Assembly (NCBI RefSeq): GCF_001263175.1
Contig: NZ_CP012332.1
Coordinates: forward strand, 428,001 to 492,000
Source of the DNA: Vulgatibacter incomptus
GTDB lineage: Bacteria; Myxococcota; Myxococcia; Myxococcales; Vulgatibacteraceae
Direction: 5' to 3'
Length of the DNA: 64,000 nucleotides
In this document: in pieces, positions 54,256 to 61,821 of the stretch
Position numbering within the stretch: the stretch's first letter is position 1
How the letters are laid out: each line of letters begins with the position of its first letter
Position numbers and translations under genes: made by a program
The notes under the pieces: model-generated
What the model saw: only the letters and a program-made list of their open reading frames with translations
Told to the model about the DNA's origin: nothing
Databases searched by the model: none

Positions 54256-54285
54256 ATCCTAGCGAACGGTTGTCAAGATTGTAAA
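54256..54285 (-). promoter_or_regulatory. Promoter candidate for the DsbA-like/cytochrome run
   Basis: On the minus strand TTTACA (54280-54285, 5 of 6) is followed after 18 bp by TAGGAT (54256-54261, 4 of 6). A TTGACA at 54271-54276 lies between them but is too close to serve this -10. Confidence 0.5.
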
Positions 54286-54353
54286 GGCTCGTTTCCCCTG
54301 CTAATCCCGCTGTCCGAGGGAGCCGGCGACGGCGCCGGGAGGGGGAGCCTGCC

Positions 54354-55214
54354 ATGCCAACGGCCGAGCGAGAACGATCCAGGGCCGGAATTCTGACCGC
54401 GCCGCCTTCCCACGTGCCGGGCGCCGCAGCGCCGGAGGCGAGGGGCCGGCGCGAGCCTCTCGCGGGTCCTGACGGAAAGCCCTGGTGGGAGAGCTACTTC
54501 GGGCCCGACTACCCGCTGCTCTATCCCGAGAAGACGCGGGAGTCGGGGGAGGCGGAGGTCCGGTCGATCCTCGCCGCCCTCGCGCTCCGGCCCGCCGCCC
54601 GGATCCTCGACGTCGGCTGCGGGGCGGGCCGCCACGTGCTGGCGCTGGCGAAGCAGGGTTACCGGGTGACGGGCCTCGATCGCTCGCCCGAGCTCCTGGC
54701 CTCGGCGGCGAGCGCCCGTGAGGCCGAGGGCCTCTCGCTCGAGCTCCGGCTCGCGGACATGCGCAGCCTGCCCCTGGAGAACCTGGAGCCGGTCGACGCC
54801 GTGCTCTCGATGTTCACGTCCTTCGGCTATTTCTCCGAGGCCGAGAACGAGCAGGTGGCCCGGGGCATGGCCGCCTCGCTGGTGCCGGGCGGGCGGCTGT
54901 TCCTCGACCTGAACAACCGCGAGCTCCTCCAGGAGGCCAACGGTACCCGGACCTGGGCCGCTCGGCCTGGCGGCTACCTCCTGGACGAGTTCGGCTACGA
55001 CACGGATCTACGGCGCTTCCACGGTAGGCGGATCCTGCTGGCCGACGGCCGCGAGCGGCGGTACGTCTTCGACCACCGCGCCTGGTCGGAGCAGGAGATC
55101 CGGGGCCTGTTGAAGAAGGCTGGGCTCCGGGTCCTGGCGGTCTACGGCACGCTGGAGAGGACGCCGTTCAACCTCCGCGCGCCGCGGATGGTGGTGCTGG
55201 CAGAGAAACCTTGA
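54354..55214 (+). CDS. SAM-dependent methyltransferase (class I)
   Basis: A 286-residue methyltransferase. Motif I is RILDVGCGAGRHVLALAKQG, motif II is RLADMRSLPLENLEP, and SMFTSFGYFSEAENEQ and LVPGGRLFLDLNNRELL follow, a pattern seen in type 11/25 methyltransferases. The first 45 residues are a non-conserved Ala/Arg/Pro-rich extension, so a later start is possible. The substrate is unknown. It overlaps the asparaginase gene by TTGA, implying coupled translation. Confidence 0.9.
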   Translation: MPTAERERSRAGILTAPPSHVPGAAAPEARGRREPLAGPDGKPWWESYFGPDYPLLYPEKTRESGEAEVRSILAALALRPAARILDVGCGAGRHVLALAKQGYRVTGLDRSPELLASAASAREAEGLSLELRLADMRSLPLENLEPVDAVLSMFTSFGYFSEAENEQVARGMAASLVPGGRLFLDLNNRELLQEANGTRTWAARPGGYLLDEFGYDTDLRRFHGRRILLADGRERRYVFDHRAWSEQEIRGLLKKAGLRVLAVYGTLERTPFNLRAPRMVVLAEKP

Positions 55215-56230
55215 AGAACGCTCGTTTACCCAAAGTACTGCTCATTCATACCGGTGGAACACTGGGGATGGCGGGCCGGCGGCCCGGCCCCTTGCGCCCC
55301 TCCTCCTTCGTCGAGGCCCTGCGCGAGCGGGTCCCCGAGCTGTGGCGGATCGCCCGGCTCGAGCTGGAGATCCACTCCAACGTCGACTCCTCGGACATCA
55401 GCCCGGCGCTCTGGCAGACGCTGGCCCGCCGCATCCACGAGAGGCTCTCCGCCTTCGACGGCGTCGTGGTCACCCACGGCACCGACACCATGGCCTACAC
55501 GGCGGCGGCGCTCTCCTTCATGCTGCGGAACCTGCCGCGCCCGGTGGTCCTCACAGGCTCGCAGGTGCCCATCGGAGAGATCCGCACCGACGCGCGCCTC
55601 AACCTGATCGACGCGGTGACGGCGGCCGCCAGGGGGCCGGAGCTCCCCGAGGTGGTGATCTGCTTCGACTCGAAGCTCTTCCGCGGCAACCGGTCGCGGA
55701 AGCAAAAGATCGCCGAGTACGACGCCTTCGCCTCGCCGAACCTGCCGCCCCTCGGCGGCCTGGGGGTGGAGGTGACGATCGCGCCGGCTCGGCGCCCGCG
55801 GGGGACCTTCCAGCTCCTCGATCGCCTGGAGACGCGGATCCACTCGCTGCCGGTCTTCCCGGGGATCGATCCCGCACCCCACGTCGCGCACCTCGCGAAC
55901 GGGGAGGTCAAGGGCCTGGTCGTCTCGGCCTTCGGCGCCGGGAACTTCCCGATCCAGGGGCCCCGCTCGCTGCTGCCGCTGTTCTCGCTCGCGCGGGATC
56001 GGAAGGTCCCGGTCCTCGTGACGTCCCAATCCGAGCGCAACGCGGTGGCGCTCTCGCTCTACGAGTCGGGGGCGGCGGCGCTGGAGCTCGGCGCCATCGG
56101 CGCCGGCGACATGACGCCGGAAGCCTCGGTGGTGAAGCTCATGCACGCGGCGGCCTACGGACGCGGTTTGGCGGGCGTGCGGCGGATCCTCGAGGCGAAC
56201 GTCGCCGGCGAGCGCACGCCGGGGACCTGA
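55211..56230 (+). CDS. ansA: L-asparaginase, type I
   Basis: A 339-residue enzyme hydrolysing asparagine to aspartate and ammonia. The first catalytic Thr is in LLIHTGGTLGM and the second in VVTHGTDTMAYTAAAL; GSQVPIGEIRTDARLN is also conserved. There is no signal peptide, so it is the cytoplasmic type. The start is TTG (55211-55213), overlapping the methyltransferase stop (TTGA). It converges with the lipoprotein gene at 56289. Confidence 0.94.
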   Translation: MKNARLPKVLLIHTGGTLGMAGRRPGPLRPSSFVEALRERVPELWRIARLELEIHSNVDSSDISPALWQTLARRIHERLSAFDGVVVTHGTDTMAYTAAALSFMLRNLPRPVVLTGSQVPIGEIRTDARLNLIDAVTAAARGPELPEVVICFDSKLFRGNRSRKQKIAEYDAFASPNLPPLGGLGVEVTIAPARRPRGTFQLLDRLETRIHSLPVFPGIDPAPHVAHLANGEVKGLVVSAFGAGNFPIQGPRSLLPLFSLARDRKVPVLVTSQSERNAVALSLYESGAAALELGAIGAGDMTPEASVVKLMHAAAYGRGLAGVRRILEANVAGERTPGT

Positions 56231-56288
56231 GGGCGTCCCGCCTTCGCGAGCAGCGACCGCTCGGCGCCGCGTTGCGTGGGCGCCTGGA

Positions 56289-57467
56289 TCAACCTGGCGG
56301 CGGCAGCTCGATCGGCGAGCCGTCGGGCACCGTCTCCGGCGCCTCCTCCTGGTTCACCGGGGGTGTCTCCTCCTCCCACTCCCACGGCTCGGCAGGGGCG
56401 GGCACGTCGCCGCCCGCCCGATTGCTCCCAGGGAGCGCGCGTGGACGAGTGAGGTCGGCGAAGCGCTCGTCGCCGCGGACGGGGTCGAAGTCCGCCGCCG
56501 TCCGGGCCTGCATCCGGTAGAGGGCCGGCTCCGCCTCGATCGCTTCCTCCAGGGACGCGAGGATCGCCCCGATCGGCGCGCCGGATCGGGCCAGGAAGCG
56601 CGCCCGCACGAAGGCCAGGGTCGGGTCCGGCGCCTCGAAGGAGGCGGCGCGGGAGAGCGCGGCCTCTGCCGCCGGCAGCGATCCGGCCTCGAGGGCGAGC
56701 CTCGCCCGCTCCGTGTACAGCCGCGACGCGCCGGCCCAGAGATCGACGACGACGAGGTCCTCGGTCCTCAGCGACCCCGTGCCCGTCCGGACCGCCAGCG
56801 CGGCGACGTCAGGGCCGAGGAAGGCCAGGGAGAGATCGCCCGCGACGATCCGCCCGACCTCCGCCTCGTCGTCGCCGTCGGGCCCGCGCAACACCGCGAT
56901 CCACGCCTCGCCGTAGCGCGGGTCCCTTCGGCGCTCGACGAGCAGGCGGAAGCCCTCGAGCCTGCCCCGCAGCGCGAATGACGGAATCGGTCCCGCAGGA
57001 GCGGGCCCGATTCCGTCAGCCGCGGTTCTCGCGGTCGCGCTCTTGCGTGGCTCCGCGTTCGGCTTCGCGTGCGCGGCGATCGGCGCAGCGTGATCGGCCT
57101 CGCCGGGCAGCGCCGGAAACCGGGGAAAGAGGCTCGAGAGCGGCGCCCCCGCCGAGACGGCCGCGAGGGCCTCGTCCACGCGAAGGGCCTCGCCGCCTTC
57201 GAGGGCCGGGAGGGTCGCGTCGCCTTCCCCCCGCCAGATGGCGTGGCGCCTGCCGGAGGCCTCCAAGAAGGAGAGGGTGACCCTGGGCGGAATGGAGTCG
57301 CCTGCCTCGAGCTCGGCCTCGACGAGCACGCTCCGCTCCACGAGGCCCCTGGGGATCACGCCCACGATCGATCGCACGTGGAGGACCTGCTCGTCCGGTC
57401 GGATCGCGCCGTGGGCGCAGCCCGCGAGCGCCAACAGGAGAAGGCCCGCGACGGCGGCAGCCTTCAC
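56289..57467 (-). CDS. TPR-like lipoprotein carrying an in-frame dispersed repeat
   Basis: A 392-residue exported protein. The signal MKAAAVAGLLLLALAGC has a clear lipobox. The first domain (about 25-110) is beta-rich. Residues about 135-170 are encoded by dispersed repeat copy 6 and contain SATARTAADGIGPAPAGPIP. A second beta domain follows, then TPR-like helices (ARLALEAGSLPAAEAALSRA) and a Pro/Glu-rich tail. No overall family is recognised. The GTG start overlaps the stop of the upstream lipoprotein gene (GTGA), so the two are coupled. Confidence 0.85.
   Translation of the reverse strand: MKAAAVAGLLLLALAGCAHGAIRPDEQVLHVRSIVGVIPRGLVERSVLVEAELEAGDSIPPRVTLSFLEASGRRHAIWRGEGDATLPALEGGEALRVDEALAAVSAGAPLSSLFPRFPALPGEADHAAPIAAHAKPNAEPRKSATARTAADGIGPAPAGPIPSFALRGRLEGFRLLVERRRDPRYGEAWIAVLRGPDGDDEAEVGRIVAGDLSLAFLGPDVAALAVRTGTGSLRTEDLVVVDLWAGASRLYTERARLALEAGSLPAAEAALSRAASFEAPDPTLAFVRARFLARSGAPIGAILASLEEAIEAEPALYRMQARTAADFDPVRGDERFADLTRPRALPGSNRAGGDVPAPAEPWEWEEETPPVNQEEAPETVPDGSPIELPPPG
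56972..57067 (-). repeat. Dispersed hairpin repeat, copy 6 (inside a coding sequence)
   Basis: Divergent short copy in the same orientation as the host gene. Hairpin 3 TGACGGAATCGGTCCCGC (56979-56996) pairs with 57001-57018 (loop AGGA) with one mismatch. Hairpin 2 is CCGCG/CGCGG (57020-57034), followed by a degenerate linker. The arms differ from other copies by paired substitutions (TGACGG/CCGTCA for TGAAGA/TCTTCA). Confidence 0.85.
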
Positions 57468-59245
57468 CTCGTCACCTCGATCGACACCCGGCGCGTAGCG
57501 GTCATCCGATCGGAGTCGGTCGCCAGGAGCTCCAGCTCGATCGTCTTCCCGACGGCGTTCGAGGGCGCCCAGAGCGAGGCGCAGGAACCGGCGGACGCGA
57601 TCGGGGCGCCCGGGCACTCCGTTACCTCGAGATCCACCCTCGGTGAATCCGGCGTCCAGACCTGCCTCCAGCGCATGGCCAGCGATCCGCCGCCCGCTGC
57701 GCTCGAGGCCGATCCGTCGAGGAGGGTCGCCTTCCCCGCGACGGCCTCTGTCGGGGCCGCGATCGCCAGGCGAGGAGGCTCGAATCCTGGAGGAGCCACG
57801 TGCACCACGGCGTAGTCCGGGGGGCTGGAGAGCGGTCCTCCGTCGCGGATGACGACCTGGAACGAGAGATCGACGGGGCTGACGCCGATCGGGGCGACGA
57901 ACGATCGGGCACCGAGGCCGGGGTGGCAGCCCTGAGCAGGGCTGAGCTGGACCTCCGGGCCCAGCACCTGCTCCCAGCAGGTCTCGAGGGAATCGGGATC
58001 CGAATGGTCGACGTCGGTAACCTCCAGGACGACCGGCTCGCCCGCGGCGACGAAGCCGTCCGACGACGAAGGAACCCTCGCCCTGGCGTGCAAGGGCGGG
58101 CGATCGGTCGGAGGGAGCCACTGGACGATCGCTGCCTTCGGCGCCGCCCGAACGCGATTGAACCTCGCCTCGAAGGCGACGGCCACGGTCCGGGGCCAGC
58201 CGGACCCGTGGGGGAGCCAGAGCTCCTGGCGCTCCAGGTCCGCCAGGGGCGCGTCCCCGAGCAGGGCGCGGTAGGAATGGAAGGCGAGGTTATCCCGCTT
58301 TTCCGGATCGCCCATGGTTGCGACGAACTTCACCTTGGGGGGATACCGAGCGGCTTCCCTCTCCACGAGGAGAATGTCCCCGACCCGGGGGAGGTCGTCG
58401 GGAAAACCGATGTCCGACGTGGGTGGATCGATACGAGTCGCGCTCTTCCGCACGATGACGCGCAGGTAATCGGGGGCCGCGCAAAACGGCGGCTCGCGAC
58501 CGGCGTCCGATTCGCTGCAGAGCCTGGCGCGGTTGCCGTCGCCCATCCGTCTGTGGGCCTCGACCTTGAAGTCGAGCACGCCCTCTTCGTCAGGGGCCAC
58601 GAAAGAGGCGGCTCCGTCACAGGGATCGTCGATCTGCACGGCGCCCTCGATCTGCGTCCAGCAGAAGGGCAGAGTCGCGGAGACGCATGAAGCGTCGCCT
58701 CCCTCGGCCAGGCACGCCGGATCCGCGAACCTCGGCGCGGGCAGCTCGACCCTCGTGCGCGGGCGGACGTCCTGATCCGCCGCACCCAGCACGACCGGCG
58801 CGGGCAGGAGCTGCGCGGGATCGTCGACGAGCTCGATGGCGAGCCGATCGATGGAGCGGGTCGTGCCGTCGTCCAGGGTGAGCCGGAACACCAGGCGATC
58901 GGTCTCGCGGGCCGAGCGCGAGGGCGCGACGAAGGTCGTGACGAGCGCGGCTGGATCGCTCAGGGCCACCCGCGGCCCGGCCTCCTGGGTCCAAAGGACC
59001 GAGAATGCCCTGGCGTCCTCGGGCGGAAAGCTCCCCCGCCCGTCGAGACGAACGAGCATGCCCGGGAGCGCCTTGGCGTCGGGGCCCGCGAGGGCGAGCG
59101 GCCCTCCCTTCGGCAGCGACGGCTCCGAGCCGATCGATCCTCCCGAGCCGCCGGCGCCTTCGCCGGAGAAATCCCTGGAGCTCGCGCCGCAGGCGCCGAG
59201 CGCGAGGGCCATCACGGCCAGGAAGGCGGGGAGGAGGTGGCGCAT
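57464..59245 (-). CDS. PKD/Ig-like repeat lipoprotein
   Basis: A 593-residue exported protein. The signal peptide MRHLLPAFLAVMALALGAC is followed by a short GAGGSGGSIG linker. Three or four PKD/cadherin-like beta modules carry repeated phrases such as FSVLWTQEAGPRVALSDPAA, CWEQVLGPEVQLSPAQGC and MRWRQVWTPDSPRVDLEV. Such modules act in surface adhesion or binding; no catalytic motif is seen. It overlaps the downstream TPR-like lipoprotein by GTGA, so they form a two-gene unit. It is divergent from the thioredoxin-like gene, 99 bp apart. Confidence 0.86.
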   Translation of the reverse strand: MRHLLPAFLAVMALALGACGASSRDFSGEGAGGSGGSIGSEPSLPKGGPLALAGPDAKALPGMLVRLDGRGSFPPEDARAFSVLWTQEAGPRVALSDPAALVTTFVAPSRSARETDRLVFRLTLDDGTTRSIDRLAIELVDDPAQLLPAPVVLGAADQDVRPRTRVELPAPRFADPACLAEGGDASCVSATLPFCWTQIEGAVQIDDPCDGAASFVAPDEEGVLDFKVEAHRRMGDGNRARLCSESDAGREPPFCAAPDYLRVIVRKSATRIDPPTSDIGFPDDLPRVGDILLVEREAARYPPKVKFVATMGDPEKRDNLAFHSYRALLGDAPLADLERQELWLPHGSGWPRTVAVAFEARFNRVRAAPKAAIVQWLPPTDRPPLHARARVPSSSDGFVAAGEPVVLEVTDVDHSDPDSLETCWEQVLGPEVQLSPAQGCHPGLGARSFVAPIGVSPVDLSFQVVIRDGGPLSSPPDYAVVHVAPPGFEPPRLAIAAPTEAVAGKATLLDGSASSAAGGGSLAMRWRQVWTPDSPRVDLEVTECPGAPIASAGSCASLWAPSNAVGKTIELELLATDSDRMTATRRVSIEVTR

Positions 59246-59344
59246 CGGATCTACATCCTACATTCCTCCGGCGTCGATCGATGCATATCCTGGCGATCCG
59301 CCGGAGCCTCGCGAAAGCGACGCCTCTGCGCGTCCGGGGCCGCC

Positions 59345-59824
59345 ATGACTCTTCGAAGGATCCTGCCCGTCCTCGCCGTCCTCTCGTGTGTGACTTCCGA
59401 GCGAATCCCGCCGCCGAAGGCCCCGGAGCTCATCGGCTCCCGGCCCGCGATCGGCCGCAAGATCGAGCTCGAGCTCACGGCGAACGGCGGGCCGCTCGTC
59501 CTGGGCGCCGCCGTCGGAAAAGTGACGCTGCTCTGCGTGCTCGGGCGGAGCGGCGATTCGACGGCGGATGCCTGCCGGACGGCGCAGCTGCGCTGGGGCG
59601 ATCGCATCACGGTGGTCGGCCTCGCCACGAGTGAAGAGGTGTCGATCGCGGACATCCCGTTCCGCACCTACGCGGATCCGGACGGCGTGGCGCTGAAGGA
59701 TCGCTTCGAGCTCGGACCGGAGTCCAAGGTGATCCTCACCGACACCCGCGGCCGGGTCGCCAAGGTGATCGAGCCGGACGACCTCGGCGCGGTCGAGGAA
59801 GCGCTGCGCTCGCTCATCGAATAG
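59345..59824 (+). CDS. Thioredoxin-fold lipoprotein without CxxC
   Basis: A 159-residue exported protein. The signal MTLRRILPVLAVLSC gives a short lipoprotein signal peptide. The rest resembles a TlpA/peroxiredoxin-like thioredoxin fold: GKVTLLCVLGRSGDSTADAC, then ITVVGLATSEE, and SKVILTDTRGRVAKVIEPDD. The usual CxxC is replaced by RSGDS, so thiol redox activity is unlikely; the only downstream cysteine is in the following helix. ATG start. It precedes the MXAN_5187-type gene, which has its own promoter. Confidence 0.8.
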   Translation: MTLRRILPVLAVLSCVTSERIPPPKAPELIGSRPAIGRKIELELTANGGPLVLGAAVGKVTLLCVLGRSGDSTADACRTAQLRWGDRITVVGLATSEEVSIADIPFRTYADPDGVALKDRFELGPESKVILTDTRGRVAKVIEPDDLGAVEEALRSLIE

Positions 59825-59837
59825 CCGCGTCGGTTGT

Positions 59838-59866
59838 TTGACGACATCCCCCCAGGAGGCTATAAA
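59838..59866 (+). promoter_or_regulatory. Strong sigma-70 promoter upstream of the MXAN_5187-type gene
   Basis: TTGACG (59838-59843, 5 of 6) is followed after 17 bp by TATAAA (59861-59866, 5 of 6). The predicted start near 59873 gives a leader of about 70 nt. It is the best sigma-70 match in the window. Confidence 0.75.
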
Positions 59867-59943
59867 CCGGGGCTTCTACCAGCCCGCCAAAACCCATCGC
59901 TGCGCGTGAAAACCGGCGCGCACGCCCGGTCCGAAGGTGCAGC

Positions 59944-61530
59944 ATGGCCCGCCTCTCCGTCCTCGTCTTGACCCTCCTCGCGGTCGCCGCCACCGGCGCG
60001 ACTCTCTACCTGGACGGACCCGAGGCGATGCGCGCCGCCGAGCGGCAGCTCGACGAGCGCCTCCAGGCGTCGGCGAAGGCCGCAGGTGCGTTGATCGCCG
60101 CCTCCGCTGCGCCCGCAGCCGAGCCTCCGGCGGAGAAGGCCCAGGCCGCCGCGAAGCGCGACGGGAAGGGTGACGCCGTACAGGATCCGGTGGGCGGGAC
60201 CGCAGCCGAGACCCACGAAGAGGCCTTCGACGCCGCGCTCGCCGGGCGCCTCGCCGGCCTCGTGGGAGCCGACGTCACCCTGCTCCGCGGCGGCAAGGTC
60301 GAGGCCTCGAGCCTCGCTCCCGCCCAGCGGTCGGAGGTGGCGGCGTCGTCGGCCGGCGCGACCGCCTTCGGCTCTGGCGAGCTCTCGGGTGATCGCTTCT
60401 CCTTCTACGGCGCGCTGCCGCTGCCCCTCCTGGCGCCGCCGCCCGCCGCTCTTCGCGGATTCCGCATGGCGGTCCCCGGGGTCGACGGCGGCGAGCTGAT
60501 CGTCTCGGCTTCGACCGCCGACGCCATGGCGCCGATCGTCGCCTCCCAGGAGCGCGCGCTCGAGATCGCGCTCGCGGTGTTGCTCGTCGGCGTGCTCCTC
60601 GCGCTCCTCCAGGGGCGCAAGCGCGCGCCCGCCGGGCTCTCCCAGCTCGCGGACGCCGCCGAGCAGGCCGCGGAGGGCAGCGCCACGGCCCACGCCGCCG
60701 AGCACCTCTCCGGCGACCTCGGCCGCCTGGGCCGCGCGATCAATCGCCTCTCGGCCAAGGCGCGGCAGGCGGGCGTATCCGCCTCTTCGCTCCCCCTTGC
60801 AGCCCCGCCGCCGGAGCCTCCCTCCGACGTGGCCGACTCCTTCCCTTTCCAGGGAACGCCGTCCCGCGGCGAGCCCTCGTCGCTCCTCGGGGGAACGCCC
60901 GGCCCCGCGGCCGGATTCGAGCTCGGCAGCTCCGCGCCGTTTGGCGCCACGCCGGGGCCCTTCGCCGCCGAGCGCACCATCGAGCATCCGGCGCCCGTCG
61001 TGCTGGGCAACGGCGTCAGCTTCGCGGACGCCGGTCCTCGGAGCGACGGCTGGAGCCGCGGACCCGTCTCGTCCGGCCCGCTCGCCGAGACTGGCGTAGT
61101 CGGGGGGGGCGTAGTCGAGGGGGGCGCATGGGACCAGCCCACCCGCCAGCTGCCGCTTCGCCAGCCCGGCGTCGAGGATCCCTTCGGCTCCGCGATCGCC
61201 GCTGCCGCGGGCGGCGCGTTCAACCCGGAGGCCACGGTGGTCGCCGCGATCCCCGAGGCGCTGCTGCGGGCGACCAGCCGGGCGCCGGTGATCGCGATTC
61301 CCCAGCCGGATCCGGAGGAGCTGCACCTCCAGCAGGTCTTCGAGGATTTCATGAGGCTTCGCGGGGAGTGCGGCGAGCCGGTGGAGGGCCTCGGCTTCGA
61401 GAAGTTCGCGGCCAAGCTCCGCCAGAACCGCGTGCAGCTCATCGAAAAGTATCAGTGTCGGACGGTCCGCTTCACGGCGTACGTGAAGGACGGAAAGGCG
61501 GCGCTCAAGGCGTCGCCGGTGAAGGACTGA
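59944..61530 (+). CDS. MXAN_5187-type membrane protein
   Basis: A 528-residue protein. The N-terminal transmembrane helix (LSVLVLTLLAVAATGATLYL) precedes a periplasmic sensor-like domain (about 25-195; LVGADVTLLRGGKVEASSLA). A second helix follows (ALEIALAVLLVGVLLALLQG), then a HAMP-like linker (RLGRAINRLSAKARQ) and a long disordered Gly/Pro/Ser region. The C-terminal 70 residues (FEDFMRLRGECGEPVEGLGF, EKYQCRTVRFTAYVKDGKAA) match the domain known from Myxococcus MXAN_5187, function unknown. The layout suggests a transmembrane sensor. Its TGA is the first codon of dispersed repeat copy 7. Confidence 0.85.
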   Translation: MARLSVLVLTLLAVAATGATLYLDGPEAMRAAERQLDERLQASAKAAGALIAASAAPAAEPPAEKAQAAAKRDGKGDAVQDPVGGTAAETHEEAFDAALAGRLAGLVGADVTLLRGGKVEASSLAPAQRSEVAASSAGATAFGSGELSGDRFSFYGALPLPLLAPPPAALRGFRMAVPGVDGGELIVSASTADAMAPIVASQERALEIALAVLLVGVLLALLQGRKRAPAGLSQLADAAEQAAEGSATAHAAEHLSGDLGRLGRAINRLSAKARQAGVSASSLPLAAPPPEPPSDVADSFPFQGTPSRGEPSSLLGGTPGPAAGFELGSSAPFGATPGPFAAERTIEHPAPVVLGNGVSFADAGPRSDGWSRGPVSSGPLAETGVVGGGVVEGGAWDQPTRQLPLRQPGVEDPFGSAIAAAAGGAFNPEATVVAAIPEALLRATSRAPVIAIPQPDPEELHLQQVFEDFMRLRGECGEPVEGLGFEKFAAKLRQNRVQLIEKYQCRTVRFTAYVKDGKAALKASPVKD

Positions 61531-61660
61531 GAGTTCGTGAAGAACTTCACGAACTCTCGCGAGCCGGAGGCGAGCAAACGAAAAGGAGCGCCCTCGCGCG
61601 AAGCGCGAGCTGAAGAAAGCGGGCCCGCTTCGGCGGGGCCGATTGCTTCACACGCTCTGA
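61529..61660 (+). repeat. Dispersed hairpin repeat, copy 7 (abuts MXAN_5187-type stop)
   Basis: Full copy. Hairpin 1 GAGAGTTCGTGAA/TTCACGAACTCTC (61529-61558) overlaps the TGA. The linker AGCAAACGAAAAGGAGCG follows, then hairpin 2 CTCGCGC/GCGCGAG and a less perfect hairpin 3 (61611-61650). Confidence 0.92.
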
Positions 61661-61821
61661 GAGTCGCTCGTTACTCGCTCGGAGGGCCGTCCGGAGTTCC
61701 TGGCGGCCACACGCGCTACCGGATAAGCTGAAGATTCCCGTCGCAGACGCTCGGTTCGGGGTTGAATCACGAAGGGGGTAGTACGGCGTCGCGGCAATGG
61801 GCGGATCGCCAGGAGGCAGCG

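Noticed and set aside
61537-61731. Small open frame inside the dispersed repeat (starting GTG AAG AAC)
   Set aside because: Related starts exist in other copies, but the downstream frames diverge between copies and there is no ribosome site. It looks like a by-product of the hairpin sequence.
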